Positions 22,426 to 32,204 of a stretch of DNA of 64,000 nucleotides are shown here, piece after piece. The stretch covers positions 11,162,001 through 11,226,000 of the forward strand of contig NC_088340.1 in NCBI RefSeq assembly GCF_036884655.1, in the 5' to 3' direction. The notes beneath the pieces were generated by a model. That model made no database searches, was not told the origin of the DNA, and was given only the letters and a program-made list of their open reading frames with translations. Position 1 is the stretch's first letter, and each line of letters opens with the position of its first letter. Origin of the DNA: Musa acuminata AAA Group (Eukaryota; Streptophyta; Magnoliopsida; Zingiberales; Musaceae). Both the position numbers and the translations under genes were made by a program.

Positions 22426-23186
22426 ATGGCAGCCAAAATCCTCCTCATCGTTCTCCTTTCCATGGTTTCCTCTCTCGCAATGGCTTCTGATCCTAGCCCT
22501 CTTCAAGACTTCTGCGTTGCCGATAAGGACTCCAAAGGCGAGTTTAAGGATCGAACACCGTATCTGCATGTCCACGATTTCGATTAATGCATGTTTACTG
22601 ATCGAGTTTTCTTGTTGCTGCTGCAGTGCTGGTGAATGGATTCGTCTGCAAAGACCCCAAGCACGTGACAGCCGAAGACTTCTTCTTCATGGGACTCGAC
22701 AAAGCCGGCAACACGGTAAACAAGCTCGGCTCCATGGTCACTGCCGTCAACGTGAACAAGCTCGTCGGACTCAACACCCTCGGCATCTCCATGGTTCGCA
22801 TCGACTACGGGCCCAAAGGCCTCAACCCTCCCCACACTCACCCCCGTGCCACCGAGATCCTCACCGTCATAGAAGGACAGCTCTTGGTCGGCTTCGTCAC
22901 ATCCAACACCGACGACGGCAACCGTCTCTTCACCAAGATGCTGAAGAAGGGCGATGTGTTTGTGTTCCCTGAGGGCCTCATCCACTTCCAGTTTAACCCT
23001 GGGCACACCAAAACTATCGCCATCGGTGCTCTCAGTAGCCAAAACCCCGGCACGATCACCATCGCCAACGCTGTGTTCGGGTCGAAGCCACCCATCTCCG
23101 ACGATGTTCTGGCCAAGGCTTTCCAGGTGGACAAGAAGACCATCGACTGGCTTCAGGCTCAGTTCTGGACGGACAACAACAACTAA
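22426..23186 (+). CDS. Germin-like protein (cupin), gene 2
   Basis: Two exons: 22426-22537 and 22627-23186. The product is 223 residues, nearly identical to gene 1 except for scattered changes and a C-terminal extension (WTDNNN) where gene 1 stops after LQAKF. Signal peptide, N-terminal Cys pair and both germin boxes ([22 protein letters not shown]) are intact. The N-glycosylation site at the equivalent of Asn74 is lost (SMVTAV). The intron begins GCGAGT instead of GT: by alignment to gene 1 the exon ends at AAAG, giving a GC-AG intron. A GT four bases later joined to a more upstream AG would add eight residues in frame, so cDNA is needed to choose. Role as for gene 1: secreted metal-binding cupin. 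Confidence 0.95.
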
Positions 23187-24076
23187 ATCTTCATTCTTGC
23201 AAGTTGACATGACATGACATGCATATAATTATGTGCTTTAAATAAGCAAACAGTGGATAACTATTTCCATTTGTTTTTGTGATAGAATATGGCTTCTATG
23301 TTATGGAAAGTGTCTCTTACTTCGTACCAAACAATTGAGTGCTAATGTTAATTTGTATCCTGAAATGTCTTTTGGGTCCACTTTGAATGCACAAAATCAT
23401 ATGATTTCGTGTTAGGTAGTTTAACCTAAGTATCGTACTCTAATCTTACGATAAGATATGATGATAATAATAATAATAATAATAATATCATAAATTTAGG
23501 ATAACTATATGAATCTTATGACAAGATACTAATATAAATCCCATCATTTGAAGAATAATGAAATCAAGACGTTATTAGAACCAAATTTTATTTCTTTCCT
23601 AAGAGATGCCTTTTGGGTTATGAGACTTTATATTAACAAGAGATATGTTAAGATAATATTTATATTAGTCAGATATTGTTTAACAGTTGAATCTATGATA
23701 ATTTTAGTGTATGTTATGAAAGAAAAAATGTTAATGACCAATCATCATCCTTATTAATATAGAAAGAAAGAAAGGGTTTTAATCACCCTTCATCAGTTTG
23801 TCCACGTAGACAACAATCTAAGGGAGACCATTTGGCCTTGTCTCCTTCTTTCGCCCACGTTAATAAATGTCAAATGTGAATATTGGGACAGTTATAAGCT
23901 ATCTAATTTATAGACTAGATATAAAAGCTAATCATCGGCATCGTACCAAGAGGTTCTATTTTTTTAGAAAACCTATACTCAAAAAGTATCTTTTGCTAAC
24001 TTGAACGTCAGAGGGGCCAGATCGAAAGATTTTCTTGACATCGGTCTTAGTACAAGTATCACCTCAGAGCCACTAA
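23187..24076. other. Intergenic region with repeat remnants
   Basis: After germin-like gene 2 the sequence is AT-rich with a short (ATA)n tract around 23465-23487. The segment from about 23990 (TTGAACGTCAGAGGGGCCAGATCG) is typical in style of LTR sequences of plant gypsy elements and is the target into which the element at 24082 inserted. No gene is seen. Confidence 0.45.
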
Positions 24077-24081
24077 GGATA
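24077..24081. repeat. Target-site duplication, left (GGATA)
   Basis: GGATA directly precedes the left LTR and recurs at 27790-27794 directly after the right LTR. Confidence 0.9.
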
Positions 24082-24396
24082 TGTTATGACCTTTTTTTCG
24101 AGCTTTTGAATAATGTTTATTGAGTCTGTTTAGTCCATTTGTTTATTGAGTATGTTTGATTCAGTTAGAATCAAGTAGAGATTTATTTAATATTTATTTA
24201 TTATTAAGAGACCAAGTCTTCATGGACCCTAGTTGGAACTCTATAAATAGTAATGTAACCCTTTCTTTTAAGGAATCAATCAATCACTGAAATATTATTC
24301 TAGTTTGTTATGACGTCGATCCCCTCGAAGTGATCAAGGAGGCCAATCCCCTCGAAGCGATCTTTCTTTGACGATAAGACCATAAGGGTCTTATCA
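24082..24396 (+). repeat. Gypsy-type element, 5' LTR
   Basis: Begins TGTTATGACC and ends GGTCTTATCA. It includes CTATAAATAG (about 24240), a probable TATA box for element transcription, and GAAGTGATCAAGGAGGCCAATCCCC-like repeats at the end. The right LTR is longer mainly through small insertions near 27682-27695 and 27742-27760. Confidence 0.92.
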
Positions 24397-24485
24397 TTTG
24401 GTATCTGAGCAACGATCTGATCCTTGGCGTTCTTACTGCAGTATTGTCATAGCTATCCAAAAAAAAAAAATTTATGTGAGGAAGG

Positions 24486-26095
24486 GTGAAGTCGACAACC
24501 ACGAACACTAATCCTTCTCAACCGAGAAGAAACCTCTGCATCTTGGTCAGCAACCACCGTTGCCCCTTCTCCACCACCACCGTCGTTATTGCCCAGCCAG
24601 CAGCCGCCACCACCACCGCTGCCCCCTTGCTGCAGTTATCTTCGTCTTCTAAAAAAAAAAAAAAAGAAGAAGAAGCCGCAGCCACCCCTGCTTCCGGCCA
24701 GCTCACCCGCCGCCACTGCTTCCCGACCGAGGGACCACCACTGTCGCCGTTGTTGCCCAGCCAGTAGCCACCACTGCCGCCGCTGCCCCCACTTGGCCAA
24801 CGACCTCTCCTCCTCGCTTCCCCATCTCGCTCAAGCGAGAAGGACTACCGGTGTTGTTTCCTAGCCAGCGGACCACCCCATCGCTACTTCTACCATCGGC
24901 GACCCTACCCTAGTCCACCATCGTGCTGTCGCCCCCCTTGGGTCGCAGCCGCAGCCACCGATTGTCGTAGCCCCTCCTTGCAGTGGTTGCAGAAACAAAG
25001 CTTCCTTTGTTGCCGCAACCCCTCGTCGATCCCAGCCAGTGGACCACCCCATCGCCACTTCTACCGTCAGTGACGCTGCCCTACTCCGCCATCGTGCCAC
25101 CCCCCTCCTTGGGTCGTAGCTGCAGCCGTCGGTTGCCGCAGCCCCTCCTTGCAATGGTTGTAGAAACAGAGCTTCATCTATTGCCGCAACCCCCCGTCGA
25201 TCGCAACCACGACCCTCGCTACCTCCTTCTCCATTGCCGCCGTTGCTCCCCAGCCAGCAACCTCCCCTTCTCGCAGTGACCAAAATAGGGCAATCGAGAA
25301 AGGGTTGCCATCGCCATTCCCGGCCAATGGACCACCCCCTGGTAGCACCTAGCCTCGGTAACCCTTTGCTGCTCCTCACCCTCGACAACCTTGCTCCTAG
25401 CTACACCGCCACTGTTGCCTCTCAACTCCGACAGCAACCTTCCCTTCTCGCAGCGATAGAAACATAGCATTGTTTCCTGTTTCCAATCGTGCCACCATCG
25501 CTTCCTCTACTTCCGGCTAGCGACCACCGTCGCCGCTGCACTCCGGCCAGTGACCACCGTTGCCGCAAACGCCCTCTAGCAGCACACGCAGCAACTGTAG
25601 CAAGTTTTTGTGTGGCCCTGCCTCAAACCCGGCAACGAACACACCGACTCCTCTTTTCAACCTTGGTCGCTTCAATGCCGCCCTCCCTCGCCGTTGTTTC
25701 CCGACCAGCGGACCAAACCCCTCATTGCTTCTACCGTTGGCGATGCTACCCCCCTTGGGTCATAGCTGTAGTCGCTCAACCATCCCTCCTCGCGGCGATC
25801 AAAACAAGGCAATCACGACCATCGCAGCCACCATCGTTTCCTCAACCGCACACAATCCCTCGACGTCACTAGCGTCTCCTTCTGCAGTGTGATAGAGACA
25901 AAGCAACGCTGCCTTCCATCCGAGCCATCGTAACCACTAGCGCTCTCACCCCACATAGCTGCAACCACACCGACGCAGTCGCCTTCCAGCCCTCGACACT
26001 CTCACCCTACGCAATGACAGAAACAGGGTAGCAACTCTTCCTCCAACGTCGCGACCGCTATGCTACCCTCGACGTCCGCTTCCTTGGTAGCTTCA
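24486..26095 (+). other. GC-rich low-complexity interior of the gypsy-type element
   Basis: CCACCGCTGCC-type sequence reads open in several frames on both strands (Ala/Pro/Arg/Ser rich), a hallmark of base composition rather than coding. An internal direct repeat of about 170 bp is visible: the block GGACCACCCCATCGCYACTTCTACC to GGTCGYAGCYGCAGCC occurs at about 24869 and again at about 25042. No start or domain is recognisable. Confidence 0.7.
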
Positions 26096-26374
26096 TATCG
26101 ATAGTGTTGATGTCGTTGACCAGACATCAACAACAAGAACTAGGGATTACAGATTTACAGTCTTATATAATGGCCACCGATAACTTAGTGAAAGCACAAA
26201 TGGAAGCATTGGAAATCAGAATTGAGAACTGGCTAAAGAAATACTTAATGATTTCAAAAATAGCATGCTGGAGAGCCTCAGCAAATTTCAACAAGATGAG
26301 GGCGTAAGTTTTACGTTGCATAAATTTGAAAATACAGGAAAAGCCCCCAAGATTGTAACACAAACTACTCACAC

Positions 26375-26900
26375 ATGAAGGTGGAATTTTCGAGATGGGA
26401 AGATGAAGATCCGACCAGTTGGATCTCTAGGGCAGAAAATTTTTTACATTTTCACAAAACCCCAGAAGAATCCAAGGTAGAAGTGGCCTCAATCCAGCTC
26501 AATGGAGATGCAATTCGATGGTACGATTGGTATGAAACTTACCATGGAGTTCCTTCATGGGAGTAGTTCAAAAGAGGGCTTCTTGTTCGATGTGACCCAT
26601 CCGAATATGAGAATATTGATGGCCAGCTCGTCAAAATTCATCAGACTTCTATAGTGTTGGAATATCATAGTAGGTTTGAAAGAATGATAAATCAAGCTAG
26701 AGATTGGTCGGAATGACAACTTCTGAGTATAATTATTGAAGGGCTTATTCCAGAGATATGGTGTGAAGTTAAGGCTCGTCAACCTCGCACTATGATAGCT
26801 GCGATCTCATTCACACATCTATATGAGAAAAAAATTAGCAAGGAAAGATCAACAAGGGATTTGTACTATGATAAAAAGTGGAGTATGGAGCACCGATATA
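26375..26900 (+). pseudogene. Gag-like fragment of the gypsy-type element
   Basis: Translated pieces (MKVEFSRWEDEDPTSWISRA, EVASIQLNGDAIRWYDWYE, VLEYHSRFERMINQA) match the retrotransposon gag pattern of Ty3/gypsy elements. In-frame stops occur (for example right after GVPSWE at 26564-26566), so it is non-functional. Confidence 0.85.
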
Positions 26901-26917
26901 AATAAGGGTAACTTCTG

Positions 26918-27202
26918 ATGATTGAACTAATTGGAAAGGAACCGAAAGCTAAGAATGTAGACTCCGATCATGAAGGTATAAATTCTAATGAAGATATTGG
27001 ACCTACTATATATACAATGCATGTATTAGCCGACTATTCTAACCGGCAAACTATGAAAGTTGGCGGAACTCTGGAACATCAGCTTGTTATAGTTTTGATT
27101 GATACTGATAGCACTAATAATTTTATGGACAGGAAAGTTACAGCCCGATTAGCTTACCACATTGAAGGCTTTGACAGATTCGAAGTAAAGATCGCTGAAT
27201 GA
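26918..27202 (+). pseudogene. Aspartic protease-like fragment of the gypsy-type element
   Basis: A 94-residue frame contains VLIDTDSTNNFMDRKVTARL, corresponding to the retropepsin active site usually D-S/T-G-S/A. Here the glycine position has changed (DTDS), so catalysis is doubtful. No RT or integrase follows before the right LTR. Confidence 0.75.
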
Positions 27203-27447
27203 TAGATTTTAACTTATGATAGCAAATATTTTAAAGATAAAATTAATTATACAGGAGTTGCTTGCAATAATTACAACACTGAAAAATTGACTTGTTGCTT
27301 ACACTATCAAAAAGTGGAGACCATACTTACTTGATCAATGGATTATGATGCATTGCAGATAGCCTATGACTGAAGTACTGAAAGAGAAGCTCCCCAAGTT
27401 GATGCTGCTCAACCTTGAGGACAAGGTTGATTTGAAGAGGGAGGAAT

Positions 27448-27789
27448 TATTACTACCCTTTTTCTGAGCTTTTGAATAATATTTATTGAGTCTGTTTAGT
27501 CCAATTGTTTATTGAGTCTATTTGGTTCAGTTAGAGTCATGTAGAGATTTATTTAATATTTATTTATTATTAAGGATCCAAGTCCTAGTAGACCCTAGGT
27601 GGAACTCTATAAATAGTGATGTAACCCTTTCTTTTAAGGAATCAATCAATCACTAAAATATTATTCTAGTTTGTTATGACAAATTCTAGGAGGTCGATCC
27701 CCTCGAAGTGATCAAGGAGGCTAATCCCCTCGAAGTAATCATTCCCTTTTCTATTCTTTCTTTGATAATAAGACCTTAGGGTCTTATTA
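27448..27789 (+). repeat. Gypsy-type element, 3' LTR
   Basis: Starts TATTACTACC (TG changed to TA) after the purine tract and ends GGTCTTATTA. It shares CTATAAATAG and the GATCCCCTCGAAGTGATCAAGG block with the left LTR. It is directly followed by GGATA. Confidence 0.9.
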
Positions 27790-27794
27790 GGATA
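27790..27794. repeat. Target-site duplication, right (GGATA)
   Basis: Identical to 24077-24081, confirming both LTR boundaries. Confidence 0.9.
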
Positions 27795-27899
27795 CTCATA
27801 CACCTTTGGGTTTGGACGATGCCCGATTGAATTGGACTTCGATAATGATTTCCTATAATATTTTGGTTGCTAAAAGGAGATTCCCTATATAACCTTAGG

Positions 27900-29530
27900 G
27901 TAGCGAAAGAATAGAAAACAAAATCCCCAAACTTTCCAAAGATGTGTTCGTTATCATGCAAAAATTGATGCGTAAAAATCAACGAAACTTAAATTCACGT
28001 GTGAGATAGTGTTTTACCTAGGGAGATCGTATATCCCTGAATTCCTATAGATCTATATGAGTGGATGAATGAGGTCAAACACCGTCCTTTCTAGCGGTGA
28101 TCTACATAACAGGTCTACGACGATACTCAAATCTCCAAGCATTCTATATGAGGAGGAGAATAGGAAATGACAACCAAGAGAGGCTCTAGCCTATAAACCA
28201 TTGGTTCCTTCCTATTTATAGAGGTCATTTATCAATATAACCCTAATGGATCCTACTTTATTGAGTATTGGATCTCAATCCAACTACTCAAGCCTCTTAG
28301 ATTAATGGATCTCTATCCAATAATCTCTTATTGGCTCTTATTGGATCTCATCCATAGGATCCAATAATTCAGGGGCTTATTGGATATCTAATAAGATAGG
28401 GGCTTCGGCGGATATCTCATATCTGAACCTCTACTCATCGCAACGCATGTCATATGTGTGTGACCCACTAGGCCCAATATCGAGCTGGTTGTGAGTCATA
28501 CCTATTAGAACTCCTTCTAGCTCAATGAATTATTATCTTCATAATAATTCACTCGACTCATCGATTACGGACGTACTAGACTACTACGCCGCGGTCCGTA
28601 AACGATATAGAGGAATCCAATCATTTGGACTCGTTTGTCCACAATTACCATGTACTTATAGTCCCTCATCTATCTAATATCCTAGAGATCGTATATCGGA
28701 CATGGTGCTATCAGACCCATATAGTTTCTACTCGAGTCCCGCTCTAATTGGATTCTCCTAAAGAACTTTTTCTCTCTCAATCGGAATTATCATGGTTAGA
28801 GATTTATCTTAGCAAAAATACATAGGATATTTCTCTTAAGACACCGAGAGTGGATGATCCTCTATCGACACTCAATAGTCATCGTAAGGTTGGCTACCAC
28901 TCCCGATGACCGACTGTGCTATATCTGGAACATCCAGACCTATAAGTCTGGTATCAAAGAATGGAGTACTTATATAGGATATCCTTGATGTCTCAAGTAT
29001 AAAGACCAGATACACCACTAGGACTACGGAATCATTGTATGACAATAAGACATCATTAATCATCCAACATTTTGTAAGCAGATCAATCAGTGAACTCATT
29101 CTCCAATGAGCACCTGTACTGTATCCCCAATGTCTCCACATGAGTAGCTATGAGACCAGCTGCATCCATCATATGGACGAGTATATAGTATACCAATCTG
29201 TCTGGTTATCTCAATTTCCCTCTCGAGTAACATATGACCGGAATTATTTAGGTTCTGTGTTTAAAGATGAATCGATCTCATTATCGCGATCTTATCACGA
29301 TTCGATTCACATTGCATAGATCCATAAACATCACAATATATTCAAGCAATAAATAATATAAAATAATAAAATATCAAATAATAATAATAAGTAAAAAGAC
29401 TATGTGTTAAGTCACACGTGTCATCATTCACATGATTGGTTTGCAGAGCACATATGACTAGTATCAATAAAATATTATTGGGTAAAAATTCACTAACATA
29501 AGATATTTTAGTAGTTAGATAGAGATCCAA
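27900..29530 (-). repeat. Dispersed LTR-like repeat, long copy, orientation B
   Basis: The longest copy of the family seen at 158-1200, 2165-2440 and 4878-5775. Reading the minus strand from 29530, it starts near TGTTGGATCTCTATC, includes CTAGTCATATGTGCTCTGC, ACTCGAGAGGGAAATTGAG and CCTAGAGGATTCC-type landmarks, and ends near the GGGATATACGATCTCCC and CGCATCAATTTTTGC region. A pyrimidine run and CCTATTTATAGAGG suggest a promoter in the opposite sense. No coding frame is significant, so it is likely an LTR or a non-coding retroelement. Confidence 0.7.
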
Positions 29531-29533
29531 CAC

Positions 29534-31882
29534 CTAATATAATGGTTAAGTTAACAAGGATCTTTAAGGAAACTAAAGAGATTTATACGTACTATAAAGA
29601 ATTAATGAGCAATAAAGAGTTTTAAGTGCTTGACCACATTAAATACTCCATCAGTTTTGATAGAAGTAGTCATTTGTGGCTTCTTATCGTTACAAGCCTA
29701 AAAAGAGCGTCATTTTAGCTCATAGATCATCTTTTTCTCTTTGGCATTTTTGGGAACACGATCAACGTCAGCCACTGTTGATTCGTGAATAATCATCAGG
29801 AGGATATATACATACACATAACGTAACTCTGGCGTAGTAAGTATTGGTTACACATTCATGTACACAAATAAACACACGTAAGAGGCCTGTTCTTGTTTCG
29901 CAGTTAAAGAAGTATGATTTGATTTCTTCCTATTCACGTGAATTGCTTGATTAGTGAATGAGGTTGCTCGGATCACGAACAGTCTCTCGGATCAGGTAGT
30001 ACGGCTTCTCCTCTTGGGAGCGTTGGTGTTCCTGCTTTGGCCGACTGCTTAGCTACAGAAGTATGTTGCATCGACATGGAACAAATACTGATAGGGTTGA
30101 TTACGAGCTCAGATGAAGACTTTGTGTGACTCCCAGATGTGTCAGTTCTTATGTGCTTGCAGGCTTTTTTTTTTGTTTAGAATGAGTTGGTTCATACCTC
30201 ACCTGCAGTCTGCAGAGAAGGTAAATAACTTACCTTCTTCTTGTTGGTCTCAAAAGTTCCTGCACTATAGGTCAGTATATTGGGTGGATATCTCTCTTTC
30301 CTACACGTGGAAGGAAGTAGGGAAAAAGGAAAGAGTTTTCTGGATGATATCTCTGGTTTAGACAAAATAATCTTCTTTTCTCATTGATGCATGTCATGTG
30401 GCATCCATACATCCATACATTGTTCTCTGGAGGCCCCACCTGGTTTTAACTTTGGAGTGTAGAAATGTTGTGCATTTATGACTTTTGTAGCTGAGAAAAA
30501 AGAGGGGCTGGTGCTTTCTTTCTCGATGGATGCTTGGCGCAGTTCTCGTAAGATTTATGTCACTTGACCTCTAATAACAAGACCTGGATCCTGAAGTCAC
30601 CATCTCAATTGCATCAGGTCTCTTTGGTGATACACCTATATTCTTGCTTTCTTCTATGCTTCCCTGGAGCCTTGCAGCATTGCAGATGGCATTCTTTTCT
30701 TCCAGGCACATAATTGCTTGAACTTGCAGATACATAATCTCTCTCTCTCTCTCTCTCTCTCTACTGTAGTGTACCCTTCATCCCTCCTTACTAGGTTCAC
30801 AACAACCGACAAACGATGGTCCCTGTAGCACCGGCCACCCGAAAACTACGTAACACCGAAGCAGAGGTTCTCTTTGGGGGCGGTCGCGGACGTACCCATC
30901 ACATGCACTTGCTGTCGTGCGAGGAGCAGCAGCAGGAGGAGGAGGAGGAGGAGGAGGAGGGAGAAACAAGACTCCTTCGCCCCTTCCCATCTCTTCCTTC
31001 CTCCCCCTTCACCATTTCGAGCTGCAGCCGTGGGGCCGCCGCAACGCCAACAGGCAAAGATCACAAGGAAGCAACATCTTTGGAGGAGTGTTGGATAAGT
31101 CATGGCCATCGATTCCCCCCCCCCCCCCACAAAAGCATCAATTGCGAGAGTAACCCACTTCCCCTCCTCTCACTTTGATTCCATGTTTGACACAGGAGAG
31201 GAAAAGGAGCAGAAGAAAAAGCTACCGGGGTACACAAGCAAGAAGATTCCAACTTGGCCAAGGTGGAGCTCATAATAGTACTCCTCCACCAAAAGATGTG
31301 GTGGGCTCATGCGAGTCATAAAACCCACATGCCTCCATATCAATTATTTGAGCCTTTAGCTTCACTACTCCCGTTCTTCACTCATGGTCATCCAGATGGT
31401 AAATGCGTCGAGAGCATCACGCATGTGAATCGACCATAAGGGGTATCATCGTATATGGCATTGCACGTTAGGTCATCACTCGGCTTGGTTCTCAGACCTA
31501 ACTTATAAGCCCGTGGGCCACCTTTGCTGAGAAATCCAAAAAGAATGTCTTCGTTGTCTTGATTAGTACCGCACGTTAAAACCTAAGCTTAGATTGCAGA
31601 CGAGATTTGTATCCGACCCAAATAAATAAACCATGACATATAGACTTGACTTATTTTAGATGGCACTAGATATACATTTTTTCACTTTGCCCCTCAATCT
31701 TTCATCATTTTACTTCCTCGGCATGTATGTATCAGTAGGTTTTTGCATTTGAACCCATGACGATTCACTATATTTCATAATCGCCCTTCTCCGTGGTCTA
31801 TTATTAGTCCTTGCGTTTTACCCTATAAGACTGCCACCGTCTCTCTCCGCATCGCAACACTTCGGCCTTTCCCCATCCGAAA
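29534..31882. other. Intergenic region upstream of the GRF gene
   Basis: No recognisable gene. It contains a (CT)n tract at about 30738-30762, a (GAG)n tract at about 30929-30960 and a run of 14 C at 31115-31128. Frames at 30778-31178 are translations of these simple repeats. The last few hundred bases presumably include the GRF promoter, but I could not identify a clear TATA box. Confidence 0.5.
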
Positions 31883-31954
31883 ATGGCGAAACTTGACGGC
31901 TTCCCCTCACCGGTGGAGGATGCGTGCGTCCCTCCCGCCCTCGGCCATGAGTGA
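31883..31954 (+). other. Upstream ORF 1 in the GRF leader
   Basis: ATG GCG AAA to TGA, 23 codons plus stop, good context (GAAAATGG). It ends 62 bp before the GRF start. It is in a different frame from the GRF coding sequence. If transcribed in the mature leader it would reduce initiation at the main ATG; a 5'UTR intron ending at 32013 could remove it. Confidence 0.4.
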
Positions 31955-32204
31955 GCTGGAGGACGAGGGGCCTTCTTCTTGTCGCTCTCGCTCTCGTTCT
32001 TGTCTCTCCTTAGGCGATGAACAGCTTTGCGGCGGTGGTCGGGGGCCGGCCGCCGTTCACGGCGACACAGTGGCAGGAGCTGGAGCACCAGGCGCTGATC
32101 TTAAAGTACCTAATGGCGGGGGTTCCCGTGCCGCCGGAGCTCATCATTCCCATCCGGAGGAGCTTCGAGACCTTGCCCGGCAGATACTACCACCCTTCGC
32201 GTAA
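31947..32204 (+). other. Upstream ORF 2 overlapping the GRF start
   Basis: An ATG at 31947 opens a frame (MSELEDEGPSS) that runs past the GRF start at 32017 in another frame, to 32204 in genomic sequence. No domain is visible. A strongly pyrimidine-rich stretch ending CTCCTTAG at 32013 is a plausible splice acceptor of a leader intron, four bases before the GRF ATG, which would remove this ATG. Confidence 0.35.

Larger units (their letters stand above)
24082..27789 (+). mobile_element. Non-autonomous Ty3/gypsy-type LTR element
   Basis: 3708 bp bounded by LTRs of 315 bp (24082-24396) and 342 bp (27448-27789) and by a 5-bp target duplication GGATA on both sides. A primer-binding site (TGGTATCTGAGC) follows the left LTR after two Ts. 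A purine tract (AAGAGGGAGGAAT) precedes the right LTR. The interior carries about 1.6 kb of GC-rich, proline/alanine-coding low-complexity DNA, then gag-like and protease-like fragments. Reverse transcriptase, RNase H and integrase are absent, so movement would need another element's enzymes. Confidence 0.93.

Noticed and set aside
20211..23210. Long minus-strand frames over both germin-like genes
   Set aside because: They mirror the GC-rich germin exons on the other strand, have no start context or domain, and match each other only because the genes are duplicates.
24486..25892. Proline/alanine-rich frames as real proteins
   Set aside because: Open in several frames on both strands due to CCACCGCTGCC-type composition, inside a non-autonomous LTR element, with no domain.
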